Origin: Ancistrus triradiatus
Taxonomy: Eukaryota; Chordata; Actinopteri; Siluriformes; Loricariidae
Direction of reading: 5' to 3'
DNA: 64,000 nucleotides
Assembly (NCBI GenBank): GCA_025084515.1
Contig: JAJAGP010002248.1
Coordinates: 1-64,000, forward strand
Shown here piece by piece: positions 12,170 to 24,635 of the stretch (its first letter is position 1; every line of letters starts with the position of its first letter). Under the pieces are notes generated by a model, which worked only from the letters and a program-made list of their open reading frames with translations, made no database searches and was not told the DNA's origin. Position numbers and translations under genes: made by a program.

Positions 12170-13985
12170 TTTAAGTTAAATTTTTGTATACAGAAATATT
12201 TTATATTGACATTTTCCCAGCAAGAAATATTATTTTTATTTAGTAAAAGAAAATAGACCTTCGCCTGATATTACCATAGGCAGGATTCATATTTTGTTGT
12301 ACTAAGAAAAGCATCTGAGAAAGTCTGTTTACTTGACAGCTGAATGAAGGGAAGGCAAATTTCGGTAGAATCCTACAGTATAATATTCAGTATGTTTGAG
12401 GATATCATGAAGTGCAAATAACATGTAAATAATAAAGGCTTTTTATGAAGTTACTTTACCACTCTGATGCATAAAACTGCATAATAACAGCTTTCATTAG
12501 GCGTTCTCATGCCAGTCTCAACCTTATGCTTACTAGTAAGCTAGTTTTAATTTGGTAACGACATACAATTGCAACAAATCTGATAGGTACACATTATGAA
12601 AAAACAACTAAACAAAACATTATTTTCTCTTTAATAAGAGAAAATAATGATCTGTAAATGAGAAATTCACAGTGATAGGTTGTTAGGGTGTTCATGGCTT
12701 TCCTACAAAGTATGATTTAAACATTTAAACCAAAAGCTAAATCACAAGCTTTATTGTTTATAACGTTTCACATACATATATTCAGAAAACCTTCTGACTT
12801 TTTCCTGGATAATCATTGACAGGTTGAACAAAAGCTTTTTGCTGATCATCCCTCTGCATTCATAGAAATGTCAACACTATCATACTTCATATTTTTATAC
12901 AATGCTTGTTAATAGAAGATGCTGTTCAACAGCTCTGACAAAAATAATTTTTAAAAATGCAGAAACCAAGCATAGAAAATAGTACAAATACATAAAAGGT
13001 TTAACCATTACCAATAAGACAATATGATGGGTTATAATTAGGATAGACTAGGGATTGTGTTAAAAGTCTCACAAATCCCAACAAATCCCAAAGGCCAACC
13101 TATAGGTAAATATGACAGGTACCTCTGCCTCCAGTCTCTTATTTCCCATCCTCCAATATATTAACCTCATTTTTATTAATTTAGCTTGGCTTAAAGACGG
13201 TTTTATATTAATGCATTTAAAAACCCAAAGTTATATGTATAATAATATATTGCAAATGACATTCACTCTTTTAATGAAAGCGGCAACACAAACAACCTGT
13301 TCTGAAAAAGTTGTTCCTGGTACAATTAAATAATATTTATTAAAAATGTTATTATTCAAAGGCCAGATTTTTTATATCCAGGTACCTTAAGATGATTTCC
13401 ATAAAAAAAATTATTGACTACAGATTGTAATGCAAGTAGCTCAAAAATCTAGGGTTAAATATATTGTGGTATCAACTGCAAAAAACAAAAACTGTCTCTT
13501 CAGATGTCTCTTTCTATGTAAAGAAAAATAGACTTCAGGTTAGAGTAAGAGAATTACTTTATTTGACATATCTGGTATCCATTTGTATTTTTTTAATTAT
13601 TATAATTTTGTATTGGATCATACAGGAAAGATAATTTTATAGGGATCGGAATGGATATTTTGTTTGTTTTTTGTTGGTTGTTCGTTTTACATAGCTTATA
13701 TTTATCAGTTTTTTGTGTCACAGGTATTATTAGTGCTTTAAAGATGAACTAAATAACCATAATATATAATATATACATAAAATACCATAAACCTACATTT
13801 ATATTAAGGCATTTTTGCAGAAAACAGAATGCATCCATAACATCTACTCACCCATACGGTGTTAACTCTGTTATAGTCTGTATGTTATTGTATTATATTA
13901 ATTCATTTTCTTGATATCTATTATCCATTACATTAATGTCTATGCATTTTAAATTGATTAATAAGGCAGTTTAGTTTATTTCTTT
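12170..13985. other. Intergenic, no gene recognised
   Basis: Strongly AT-rich sequence without a recognisable gene or repeat. Confidence 0.4.
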
Positions 13986-13989
13986 CTTA

Positions 13990-14175
13990 CAAGGAGGTTT
14001 GGTCCCTTTTTTGAGTCTCGGTCCATCTAAGATTTCTTCCTCTTCACATTTATGAAGTTTTTCCTTGCCACTGTTGCCCTAGGCTTGCTCAGTTGGGGCT
14101 GTGGGCCCATATATTGGTAAAGCTGCTTTAAGTTAATACTGTTGTAAAGGAAAATCTAGAATGAAACCTGACTTG
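13990..14175 (+). repeat. Dispersed fish repeat, LINE-tail-like (family C)
   Basis: Contains 'ccttgccactgttgcccta', 'gtaaagctgctttaag' and a terminal 'cctgacttgatttgac', matching the other family C copies. Confidence 0.6.
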
Positions 14176-15157
14176 ATTTGACAAAAAGTGGGAGCTGTGA
14201 GTCCAATAGGGTTTTTCTCTGTTGTCATTTTCTTCTGTTGGTTTCTGACCACCTGATTTACATTCCTGCATTATTCTCTGTAATCACACAATTAAATTTA
14301 ACTTGTTTATTTGAGGCACATCACAGGATTTGCTTTTATATTGTATATACTGCTCAACTGACCAATTAAAATCAGCCCAGAGTATTATTGTATCAGTAAT
14401 AGCCATTACTTACGTTACGTCACATTTTCTTTGGACTGCTTTGGATGACAACTGAAATGAAATGAAAAATGTCTTCTGATTTGAGCCTGGGTGCAGTTTT
14501 ACACATCTGTTTGCTTCCCTATAGCCACCGGAGAACATGCTCTGTGCTGAATATAAGCAGGTGGATACAGTAAGCTTAGGATAATGCTCATTAGGGATAT
14601 GCTACACATTAGTGGTTTTAGGGAGATCTCCCTAAGAACTGCGACACGTATACACCCAGACTCGAGCTGCATGTACGAAAGTGGTAGCAGCAGTCTAAAG
14701 TTGAGGCAGCAAGTGAACACATGGCAGCATTAAAAGCAGTGATCCCAGCTGCCTGGAAGATGGATGCAGTTCAGGCAGGGGGTTCAGCAACCACTCCATC
14801 TACAGACAGCAAAACAGCGTCTTGAACCTTCTCACTCCGGAGGCTCCAATATCTGTTTTCACATTTCCCTATCATTTCTGCCCACAAGGAATATGGATAA
14901 CAAATGAAATATTCAGTCCTGTTGTCTGAGTTATTCCTCGTATTATGCGGAAGTATCAGAGAGTCCGTTTAAAGGATGGCCCCCCTCGCTGGGCCGGTAC
15001 CCGCAGGGGAATTCAACAGCCTATCAACTTCCTTTCGCATAAACAGGTCAGGCGCATCTGAGCAGCCCAATATGTTCTACTTTAAGCTTTTCACCATGCA
15101 GAATTTCTAAGCAGAAATTGAAAAGAGGAGGGGACGATCCTTGGGGGTGAGGGGGTT

Positions 15158-15392
15158 CAGCGTTTGAGGCCTTGTCTTAGGAATGATCCATTTGCACAGC
15201 AGACAGTTTTCCTGAAATGGCCGACCCAAATGTTATTCATATTAAAGTTGACAAGAAGCAAGTGTGCAAGAGTGCTGCAAACTGTGAATAATGGTCCAAC
15301 TTTCTAAGAGAAGATGAGTGACAGCGCCGGGTTCTTATACGTTCTGGAAACAATAGTATCTCCTGCCTTCATTCAGATGCATTTAGGCAAGA
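15158..15392. repeat. Direct repeat copy A (deletion-rich)
   Basis: About 235 bp that repeats at 15667-15930 in the same order and orientation. It starts at 'cagcgtttgag', shares 'gttgacaagaagcaagtgtg' and 'agaagatgagtgacagcgcc', and ends at 'catttaggcaaga'. Copy A is about 30 bp shorter because of many one- to several-base deletions, an error pattern more like raw long reads than gradual divergence. Confidence 0.85.
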
Positions 15393-15666
15393 CGTACTCT
15401 TAGGATGCGTATTTTCTTCGCTTTCTCCCTCGTATCCGTGGTGACGCTGGCGCGCTCCTACCTGTACATGAGCGTTTTGAGGGCTACCCCTTCCCCCCTG
15501 GCTCTTACTGCGGAATTATGCGAGCCACATCGAGACGTCTGTACCATGTTTGTTGCACACTAGATGACCGTCTCCACGAGAAGACCTGACAACCACTTGT
15601 GAGGAGTTCTCTTCTGGTGCACACGAGACCACTTACCCACATCTAGGCTCCTGACTCCGCTTCTCT

Positions 15667-15930
15667 CAGCGTTTGAGCGCTCTTCCTCTTAGGACGTGAT
15701 CCACTTTGGCATCAGCAGACAGTTTTCAAAGAAAATGGGCCGACCCCACATGCTTATTCATAATTAAAGTTGACAAGAAGCAAGTGTGCAAGATGTGCTG
15801 CAAACTGTGAATAAATGGTCCAACCCTTCTAAGAGAAGATGAGTGACAGCGCCGTGTGGGGGGTTCTTATACGTTCTGGATGAAATACATAGTATCAGTC
15901 CTGCCTTATTTCAGATGCATTTAGGCAAGA
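15667..15930. repeat. Direct repeat copy B (longer version)
   Basis: About 264 bp counterpart of 15158-15392. The 274 bp between the copies is GC-richer than its surroundings and matches nothing else in the window. Confidence 0.85.
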
Positions 15931-16059
15931 TACCGCAGGTAGAAATTATGGTTTTGCCAAGTGTTTATCATTTTAAGGTCTTCTTTTACATAGCAAGAAT
16001 GAAATCTAATGTCCATGTGTAGTTCTGAAACATAAAGCAACTTACACGTACAACGCATT

Positions 16060-16781
16060 CAGTACTGTGCAAAAGTCTTAGCCACCACTGGATTTGTTGT
16101 ATAAAGAAATAGTATAATGAGCATATTGCATATTGTTGATGATTGGACCCAAAATTCTTCAAGTGAGAGAGAATTGTTCTGCGTATTGCTGACTGTTAAA
16201 AAAAATAAAAAAACACACCCCCCAAAAAGAAACAAAAAAAAACAAAAAAAAAAAAAAAATTTTTTTTCTATTCCAAAAACACAAAAAAAAAAAAAAAAAA
16301 AACCCCCAAACAAATGTGTGTGATAGGGATTTATATACATAGATTTTAGATTGTTGTTTTACATTAGATTTGTTGTTTTAGATTTTCTCATTTTACACTG
16401 ATCTTTATTCCAATCTGTTGAGCTTTAGCATATCTTGTATCTTTTTCCACCCTGTTCCACTTTCCAAAAAAAAAAAAAATTTTCATGTCACCCTTCCAAA
16501 AAGCCATTCTTGATCAACCTTCTTCAGACTGTAGAAGGGTCAACTTAAATATCCTGATGAAGCTCTGAGATGCTGCTATTGCTCAAATGTAAGGGGAGAG
16601 TCACACTAAATACTCACCACTGTTTTTCTGATTTTGTTTTCAGATTTTAATACTGCATAGAAATTTATGTTGTAAATTTCTTATACGGAGACTGAGGAAT
16701 AAGCATTCATGGTCATTATACCATTGCCAAAAAAAAGGTATATCTAATCTAATGGTGGCCTAAGACTTTTGCACAGTACTG
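16060..16781. mobile_element. Complete mariner-type MITE
   Basis: About 720 bp with near-perfect terminal inverted repeats of about 28 bp: 'cagtactgtgcaaaagtctt' at the left and its complement 'aagacttttgcacagtactg' at the right. There is no transposase, so it must have moved with enzyme supplied elsewhere. Internal A-runs at 16200-16310 explain the low-complexity lysine-rich ORFs in both directions. Confidence 0.85.
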
Positions 16782-16914
16782 TTATGTTTCAATTTTCCTT
16801 GCAATAATGTCAATATAATTTTCACAACAGTATTTTCAGCAGCTTGATTTTATGATAGATATGTAAATGAAGAATGTAAGAAAGATAAAATTAGAGATGC
16901 AAAGAAGAAGAGAC

Positions 16915-17035
16915 TAATCTAAGCAACCTAGGACCAAGACACAGAGAGAACATGCAAACTTCACCAAGGTAGCGGCCAGACTGGGACCTTTCACCTGGGT
17001 CTCTGGAACTCAGGCACAAAGTTATTAAACGCTTG
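16915..17035 (-). mobile_element. V-SINE-like fragment, minus strand
   Basis: Contains 'gagaacatgcaaacttcacc', the complement of the V-SINE 'gtttgcatgttctcc' block, and a degraded tRNA-like head complement. Confidence 0.5.
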
Positions 17036-17694
17036 TTTTCTTCACTCAATTTAAAATAAGAGGCTATGAGGCCTCCATAAACTCAAATTTTTTTTGAAAA
17101 ATCTGTAAAATACTGTATGTAATTTTTCCATTTGCAGGAGACACTTACAGACTTTTGTAAAAGCCTCCTATATTCTAAAATTAATGCAATTCATAACTTC
17201 ATACAAAGGTGGGTATAGTTTAATGAAATAATTACATTATTTGCAGAAATAAATAAAACTACAGAAAGTACCTCACAATTACAGTCCCTACAAAAGTTTG
17301 GGTACCATGTTTAAACCCTGATTATGAACATTTCAGCAGAGTTCTGGCACCTATTAAGAGTTCCTTCATATTTTCACAAGATTAGACTTTAGACGACGCC
17401 TCACCAGGAATTAAAGCAACTCTGTGCCATTAATTCTTGAAACACTGCTCATGCTGGACGTCGGTTTTGTGTCATAAACCTGATAATAAAAACTTTCTTT
17501 GACTCCGTGATGTTAGTTGGCTCATCGAGGTTTTATGAGATAAAAATCCCGCCACATCCTCAGTCACAAGTGTTCACATTTACATTTGTATTTTTATGAT
17601 TAGCGTTTATATGTCATATTTGCAGCCTTAAACTGAAATCAAAGTAAATCTGGTTCCCTCGGCTGGTGTGCTCAGACGTTTTAGGTGCACGTCA

Positions 17695-17719
17695 CTGCTG
17701 CTGCTGCTGCTGCTGCTGC
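17695..17719. repeat. (CTG)8 trinucleotide repeat
   Basis: Eight CTG units, non-coding as far as can be seen. Confidence 0.9.
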
Positions 17720-18212
17720 ACTGAAACATGGTGCTGTGTCCTTGAAAGCCAAATAAGAAATGTGTCATCGTTAGCGCCCAATAACAGAGACAAGTTTATG
17801 ATTAGCTGCATGGACCCATCATAAGCTCAGAGGAGTCAGTAAAATCTCCAGAGCTTCAGAGGAATGGACAGCTTTACCCTGACCTTGAAGGATGAGTCAC
17901 TCAGACTGCAAAGTAGTTGCTTCTCTAAAACTTTATCCTAACCACCTATAATGTATGTATACATTCTGTTATTCAGATATTTTAGCAATAAAGCGCAGTT
18001 TTACTGTAAAATCCTGGAAAATGCAAAGTACTGCATACTGAGGTCATCCATGCAGGTCATTCAATACACAGTTAGCTAGACACAACTATATTTAGCCACT
18101 TTATCCTGGTAAAGTTTGACAAGTCACTTTTCCCTGTTAAAATAGAAAGAAAACTGTGAATGGTTACTATGGTTTTACCAAAGCACCATAATGGAACCAT
18201 GGAAGATTCTCA

Positions 18213-18342
18213 ATATACACATAGTTACCATAAGATACCTTAGTAGAATCATGGTTAACTATACAATAACCATAGTTACTCCGTAGTTTATAGTTAGTTC
18301 TAGTTGAACTACTAAGGTATCTTATGGTCACTATGTGTATAC
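18213..18342. repeat. Fold-back inverted repeat
   Basis: The arms 18213-18245 and 18310-18342 are reverse complements over about 33 bp with two mismatches, separated by a 64-bp loop. Flanking 'ggttttacca'/'ggtaaaacc' motifs extend the symmetry outward to about 18170-18430. Likely a small palindromic MITE. Confidence 0.8.
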
Positions 18343-18539
18343 TGGAAATCCACCAGTGGTAAAACCATGGCACAGTTACCATAGTATCCATACATAGTTT
18401 TATTTCTGCCAAAAATATATGGTAAAACCATGGTTGATTTTATACTAGTAAATACTGTGCACTGTGGGAACATATGTAGCTTATAGGGTGTACAGAAAAT
18501 GACAGGAAAATGCTCTCCTAGACACACCATAGTGACCAG

Positions 18540-18580
18540 ATTAGTCATTTAGCAGACGCCCTTCTCCACAGCTACGAGCA
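18540..18580 (-). mobile_element. SINE family A 3'-tail fragment
   Basis: Has 'catttagcagacgcccttct', the complement of the family A tail. The head is absent. Confidence 0.5.
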
Positions 18581-18762
18581 ACTCATAGTTTACAGTAAAG
18601 TATCTGTTTTTCTGTGTCATATTTTAGTTTAATGCTTATCTTTTTTCCCAAATGTCTACATTCTCGTGCAATATCTTTTAAAAGCAGTAATTTAAGATTC
18701 AAAATTCCTTTAGTGTCATTGTATTTTACACAAAATTCAGTGCCTAAAAACATGTTAGAAAA

Positions 18763-18990
18763 GGGGCAGCACGGTGGGTAGCACTGTTGCCTCACAGCAA
18801 GAAGGTCCAGGGTTCGATCCCAGGGTGGAGAGGCCTAGGTCCTCCCCATGTTTGTGTGGGTTTACTCTGGGTACTCCAGTTTCCTCCCATAGTCCAAAGA
18901 CATGCATGTTAGATTAATTGATTAGGCTAAATTGCCATTGATTTGAGTGTGATGATTTTTTAGTCTTGTAGTGTGTGCTTTGGGGGACCT
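18763..18990 (+). mobile_element. V-SINE/DANA-like SINE
   Basis: The tRNA-derived head 'agcacggtgggtagcactgt' is followed by 'gcctcacagcaagaaggtcc', the B-box-like 'gggttcgatccc', then 'gtgtgggtttactctgggta' and 'gtccaaagacatgcatgtta'. This is the order of fish V-SINEs. Confidence 0.85.
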
Positions 18991-19399
18991 GCAACAAACA
19001 GGTGATGGGTGGGGCGGGATGAGTCCTTCAGGATGTCGTGTGTTTTCTGCAGCCAGCGGGACATGTATACATCATCTAGAGCAGGCAGATGTGTGCAAGT
19101 ACAATAGTCTTAGCGTTCTGAATGACTTAGATTTGTTATGCGTGTTAGATTTGCATTGTTCTGGAGCAGCACTCCTAATTTCATTGTATAATTGGACAAT
19201 TACAATACAGACATCGATCAATCCAAGCCATTAAGGGTCAGGGTGCTAAGGAGCAAGCAGTAGCAACTCGGCATAGGGCGAATTTGAGCCTTAACCACTA
19301 GGCTACCACACTCCATGTCTAAAATCAAGACAACATGTCCAGAATTTTGTAAGAATCAAGATCCACAGAAATTAATTTCTGCATGTATTCACTCATATA

Positions 19400-19515
19400 T
19401 TGTGTGCGTTTGGAATGTAATTCAGGGACACACCGAGCCATGGCCTGACCTAACGCAGGTTTTTGGAATGAGAAGGAAACTAGAGGGCAACCAATACACC
19501 CATGCAGACACCAAA
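19400..19515 (-). mobile_element. Degraded V-SINE fragment, minus strand
   Basis: Includes 'gaatgagaaggaaactagag' and 'acacccatgcagacacc', resembling the complement of the V-SINE central domain. Weak match. Confidence 0.35.
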
Positions 19516-20069
19516 CCTCACTGTTATATCTGACTAGCAAACACTTGACAGAGACATATTGATCACCCTTCGCTCTGACATCATTAAAGTTACTAAATAA
19601 AATACGAGCAGCGTAGACGACTCCAGCAACTTCAATTTAAATGTACAGCTGCTCCAAAGGAGAAGTGGTGCACACGAGAACATTTTTAATAACCTATTAA
19701 GTTACAGCTTCAATTTCGTTGTTTTATGAATATTTTCCTTTGGGAGCAGAGCCATCAGCACAGAAAGATGGAAATTTAAAAAAGATAAATAGTCCCATTA
19801 ATTCTGAATGTTTCTCTTCCATTATCCTTGAAAACGAGGAGTTATTTTTTGCTGAGAACCTCACGTAATTATCTCCTTGCACATGATCCACTAGCCAGAA
19901 AATGACCATGTACAGAAAATTAAAAATTTGTCATCAACTTGGATTTAACACAATATCATTTGTCTTGATATACGCCTCAGCTGTCAGACCGTAGTCGTGA
20001 AGCTCCTTTGTGCTGAATGCTTAAGCCAACCAAAAGAGAGCAGGCTAGATGCCTACAGCACAACCTCTG

Positions 20070-20680
20070 TGCTAGGACTGGGCGGTATACCGGTTTAACC
20101 GGCACACCGGTGTTAACTTCCCGTACACGATGCATTTTTCATATACCTCCATACCGGTGCGTAGCAGAAACACAGCTCTAAAAAATAGGCAACAAATGAT
20201 AGAAGATTTTCACAGCTACGAGCGCTGACCAAACAGCATCCAGGGTAAAGCTCGCTTGCCAGGTAGCATGACATACATCACAGGCTAGAAACAGTCTGTT
20301 GGGAAAGGCTCCATCAGATTAAAGAACAGAACACAGGAATGGATTATAAAGAGAGATCGGAGAAACAAAGAAGAACCCCATTATGAATGCAGTAACTCTG
20401 AAGACTGAATACTTCAGCCAAAAATAGGCACCTCTCTCTTGTAAGCTCTGTCTTTAAGACATTACAGGTTGCAAAACAAAATCTGTTTACATTCTGATTC
20501 TGATTTGCGTAATTTTGTGGATAAGGTAAACCTTATAGTAAGTAAACCCTTCATTGTATACATATATAAAACGGATTCGGCCGGTTTTAGCGTGTAACCG
20601 ATTCTGCGCCGGTCAACCACATGAACAGCACAGTGCTTTTAATAACTTTAATTCATAATTCAGTTCAGGTCAGTTCATCA
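20070..20680. mobile_element. Possible hAT-like non-autonomous element
   Basis: Left end 'actgggcggtataccggttt' is followed by CCGG-rich palindromic sequence. The right part contains 'cggccggttttagcgtgtaa'. Part of the right side is shared with 9470-9510. No transposase. Boundaries and class are uncertain. Confidence 0.4.
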
Positions 20681-21139
20681 TTCAAAGTTTCAGGCACTCG
20701 GGGGTTTGTTTAAGAGGCTTGTTTAAGGGTTTGTTTGCTATCAATATAAAACTTGAAAAACGTAGCTGTTTTGCACAGAATCTGGAGCGCAACTAAATGA
20801 GACACATTGAAAATGCACTGGAATGCAAAAAGTTAACCAGGGCTTATTGTCTAACATCAGGTGCCAACCTCACAGTCTTGCCCCATGAACTAGTGGAAAG
20901 CCCTTTTAGAAAAACAAACGCTGCTGCAGCAGCAAAGGTGAGGGCACACTCCATACTAACACCCATGTTTTGGATGTAAATTGGATGAGTGTTGGATGAG
21001 TGGATGAGTGTTGACTTTTGTCTATATAGTGTACGTCAGGAGTGCCAATAATTTAGTCCATAGGTGAACAAAGAAAGCAGGATATGAGACCTAATTAGAC
21101 TCTCACTTGCTCAGTGGGACATTTGAGAGACACCAACTG

Positions 21140-21285
21140 ACTTAAAGTCTTTGGGATGTGGAAGGAAACCAGAGTACTTTGAAGAAACCCATGCAGACAT
21201 GGAGAGAACATGCAAACTTCACACAGGCAGAGTCCGGCCAGGAATTGAAGTAGAAATCTAACCACTGTGCCTCCATGCCGCCCAT
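21140..21285 (-). mobile_element. V-SINE fragment, minus strand
   Basis: Contains 'gagagaacatgcaaacttca', 'cacaggcagagtccggcc' and a head complement ending 'ctgtgcctccatgccgccc'. This is a head-to-middle V-SINE in reverse orientation. Confidence 0.6.
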
Positions 21286-22086
21286 TATTAGCTTATACAC
21301 ACATGATGTATTATATATATAACAATAGCAGCAACATGAATTTAGCAACTTTTTCTCTTTGCATAGGAAAGACAATTTGTTTGATTGATTGTTATGGCAA
21401 AAATACTTTTTAAAAAGCTATGCACGGAATTTCAATCAAATATATAGGATGGATAACATCCATTCACTCTTGCATGTTCCTTAACTCCCTTTCGAGATAT
21501 TTCTGCCATCACAGCAAAAATGGAGAGCGGTGTATCGTCTTCATATGGCATCCAAATATGCACAACAATTTACAATATAATGCCTGCATTAAGCCTCAGA
21601 GCGGAGAGTCATTAATCAAAGAATGACTCCAATCAGATAATATTTTTCATTGCAGTTTTAAGAGCAGTGGCATAAATTTGTCTTTTGATATAATTAGTCA
21701 GTATCAGTGGAAGGGAGAGAGGGGAAATGGAGTGTGAAGCAACGCTCAATGCTAGTGCTCACTGTCACTTATTGAGCTGACACAGTGTTTGCAATCACAT
21801 TTTGCTGAATAAGTCAAAAAAAAAACTTTGCCCTAAAGTAATAAGGTAGAACAAACCATGCCAAGATCTGATTATATGAAACAGGATAATTTAATATTGA
21901 TTAAGCAGAGTGATCAGCAGTAGGACTGGACTGTTCAACAAAAGCACTGAGATGCTGCATCCACTGGCTGTTCTGTTAGCATAATCCCCACGCCAAGGTT
22001 TAACGTACAGTACCTCAATTCATTAGGCGAAGAACACAAAATTTAATACTGGAATGACATGTAGGACACTTTCAACAATATAAAAT

Positions 22087-22402
22087 TACACTACATGGCC
22101 AAAAGTTTGTGGACACCACTTGTAATTAGTGTTTTTGTGTATTTATTTCAGCCACACTCGCTACTAACAGGTTCATAATATGAAGAACACTAGCATAGAA
22201 TCTTCAGAGAAAAGCACTGGCAACAGAATTGGTTATACTAAAAACCTCAGTGGCTCCTTAGTACGGCATGTTAATAGTTTTCGACCTCCACAACAAGTCA
22301 ATTCAACAGCTTCTTGTCCTGCCATAAACAGCTTTGCTCAACTTTGATGGAGAACTTGGCAGACTTGCACTGAGCCTTAACTTAAACTCCACCAAACACC
22401 AC
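22087..22402 (+). mobile_element. Tc1-like transposon relic with internal deletion
   Basis: Starts with the terminal motif 'acactacatggccaaaagtt' and 'gtggacacc'. Downstream 'gagccttaacttaaactcca' resembles the coding sequence around the third catalytic acidic residue of Tc1 transposases. Most of the gene is missing. Confidence 0.55.
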
Positions 22403-23419
22403 CGAGATTGAAACATTACTTACTTTATATCTCTCCCTTTCAGTCTTCTCCTTTATTTCTATCTTTTAACTCTATCATTTAGACATTCAGTTTTGCTTTC
22501 TCTTACTTTTCTCTTCTGCCTTCTTTCACAGGCTTCTCTTAAGCATTCATTATCACTTGTTGCATTCTTCAGCAATGCCATTGTTCACTCTTTTATAAAC
22601 TGCCCTACAGGTGTAAGACATTGGGGATGATTAGTCTTCAAGGTATTCTGGGAAATATAGTTTCCACAAGCATGACAAGCCTGCTTGCACTATACAGGAT
22701 GCAGTGCAGAGCTGGCTTGAAATGTGTGCTTAGGCCTCTTTAGTAGAAGAAGCCAGCAGAGTACCATGTGCCCTGCTGCCCCTAGTGGTGTAGCCTAGCA
22801 TCTAAACAGATTTAGAAATGAAGCCAATATACAATAATGATGTTATACAGCACAAATGCAACACAGTAGCAACACTTGAGTATGCCAACCCTAAACTTCA
22901 ATCTCTTAACTGCTGCTCCTGTTCATCACCACTACAGGAAGTAGCATGAAACACCTAGATGCACTCTTAGTCTTCGATGCACTAATTGTCCTTGTTGTAA
23001 GCTTGTAAAATATACAATAAGGAGATATATGATATGATATATAATATGATAAACATATATGATTAGAATACATGTTAGTATGCCTTGTAACGATCAGTAT
23101 GTAGTTTAGTTCGATAACTGGGGTTATTTGGGAACATTATAGTTTAGGAATTAATACAAATAAGCCATATTTCATCTAAATGTAATCTTTCTCTTATGGA
23201 TAGTAGTCCATTGCAGGACTGAGTAGCACATTAGCCAATTGTGTCTGCTTGTGACACCCAGCCCAGCCGGAAGGCACTGCCAAAACTCAGACATGGATTG
23301 TCTACTGAATCTGACCACCATGCCATAGAAAAGTTCTAACAGAATGTTTTGGGGGAAACATTGCTAAGTGCAGAGCCATAACATAATGGTCTATTATCAA
23401 GATTATTTACCTGATTACA

Positions 23420-24172
23420 CAGTGGTGCTTGAAAGTATGTGAACCTTTTTCTGTATGTGATTTTCTGTATTTCTAAAATATGTCTATCTTTCTCATGAAA
23501 ACAAGCTAAAACATTTTAAGATCATTTTCAAGCAGTCTTGACTACAACACTAGGAAAATGTTAGGACATCCATCTAATAATCATAAATAAGCAAGACATC
23601 GACACTAACCACACAAGTCAATACACCAAAGAATGGTTAAAGAAGATGAAAACTAATGTTTTGGAATGGCCAACTGAAAGTCCTGACCTTAATCCAATAA
23701 AAGTGTTGTGGAGGAACCTGAAGTGAGCAGTTAATGTGAGGAAACCCACCACACATTTACATAAATACACATCTTAAATAAATAAATAACTATAAATAAA
23801 ATAAATAAATTACTAAGTGTAGTACTTTTCCAAATTTTTTTAAAATAATGGACTGTGGTAGCCTAGCGGTTAAGGTACTGGACTATGGATCAGAAGGTCC
23901 AGGGTTCAAATCCCACCTCTGCCAAGCTACCACTGTTGGGTCCTTGAGCAAGACCCTTAACCCAAAATTGCTTGGATTGTAAGACTGTATCAATTGTAAG
24001 TCGCTCTGGATAAGGGTGTCTGCTAAAGGCTGTAAATGTAAATCTAATTTCTTAATTGGGTTCTTTTTATCTACTTTTAGCACTTTGTGAAAATCTGATG
24101 ATGGTTTAGTAAATATATATATGAAGAAATTTAGAAAATTTGAAAGGGTTCACAAACGTTCAAGTACCACTG
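23420..24172 (+). mobile_element. Internally deleted Tc1 transposon carrying a nested SINE
   Basis: The terminal inverted repeats are 'cagtggtgcttgaaagtatg' at the left and 'cgttcaagtaccactg' at the right. A plus-strand remnant near 23630-23740 encodes the C-terminal part of a Tc1 (DDE/D superfamily) transposase. It has the pattern L-NPI--LW-NLK around the last catalytic region, then a stop. The right inverted repeat is split by a family A SINE at 23851-24044. The element is immobile by itself. Confidence 0.8.
23851..24044 (+). mobile_element. tRNA-derived SINE (family A) nested in Tc1
   Basis: Near-complete copy: 'gactgtggtagcctagcggt', 'agggttcaaatccc', 'ccactgttgggtccttgagc', 'agtcgctctggataagggtg', tail 'aaatgtaaat'. 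Its insertion into the Tc1 right terminus makes it younger than that transposon copy. Confidence 0.9.
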
Positions 24173-24635
24173 TAGTTACTTTAAACGTCCTTCACATAAA
24201 CCAAAGACACTGTTGATAAGGATGAGAAATGTTCATTTTGAGAGCTCAGTTTTAGTCAGTAGCAGATAAACATTCTTACCTGAGAATCAAGATGTTGACA
24301 GATCTATGTACAGTGTGAGACTTTACAGATCAAGGGGAGACTACTGGAGATTACTGATTACATTTTGCTCAGGAGAAACCCCTGAGAAACAAAAGGCATA
24401 AGAAAAAGTAGTGACATGAAAATGTGAGACAGCTTAAAAACTATTAATTACATGAAAACTTAAAATCTGACAACCTCTTAATAAACTACGATATTTAAAA
24501 ACATTGAAACTTGCCAAAAACAACCCCAAAGTATTATTTTCACAAGTTAAAATTTTACCACCAGCTGGTGATAAGAAAATACAGCTGGATGTCAAACCCA
24601 CATTGATTCGAAACACTTTTATAGAAGTTGCCCAC

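Noticed and set aside
16117..16340. Lys-rich and Phe-rich ORFs on opposite strands
   Set aside because: Produced by A/T homopolymers inside a MITE.
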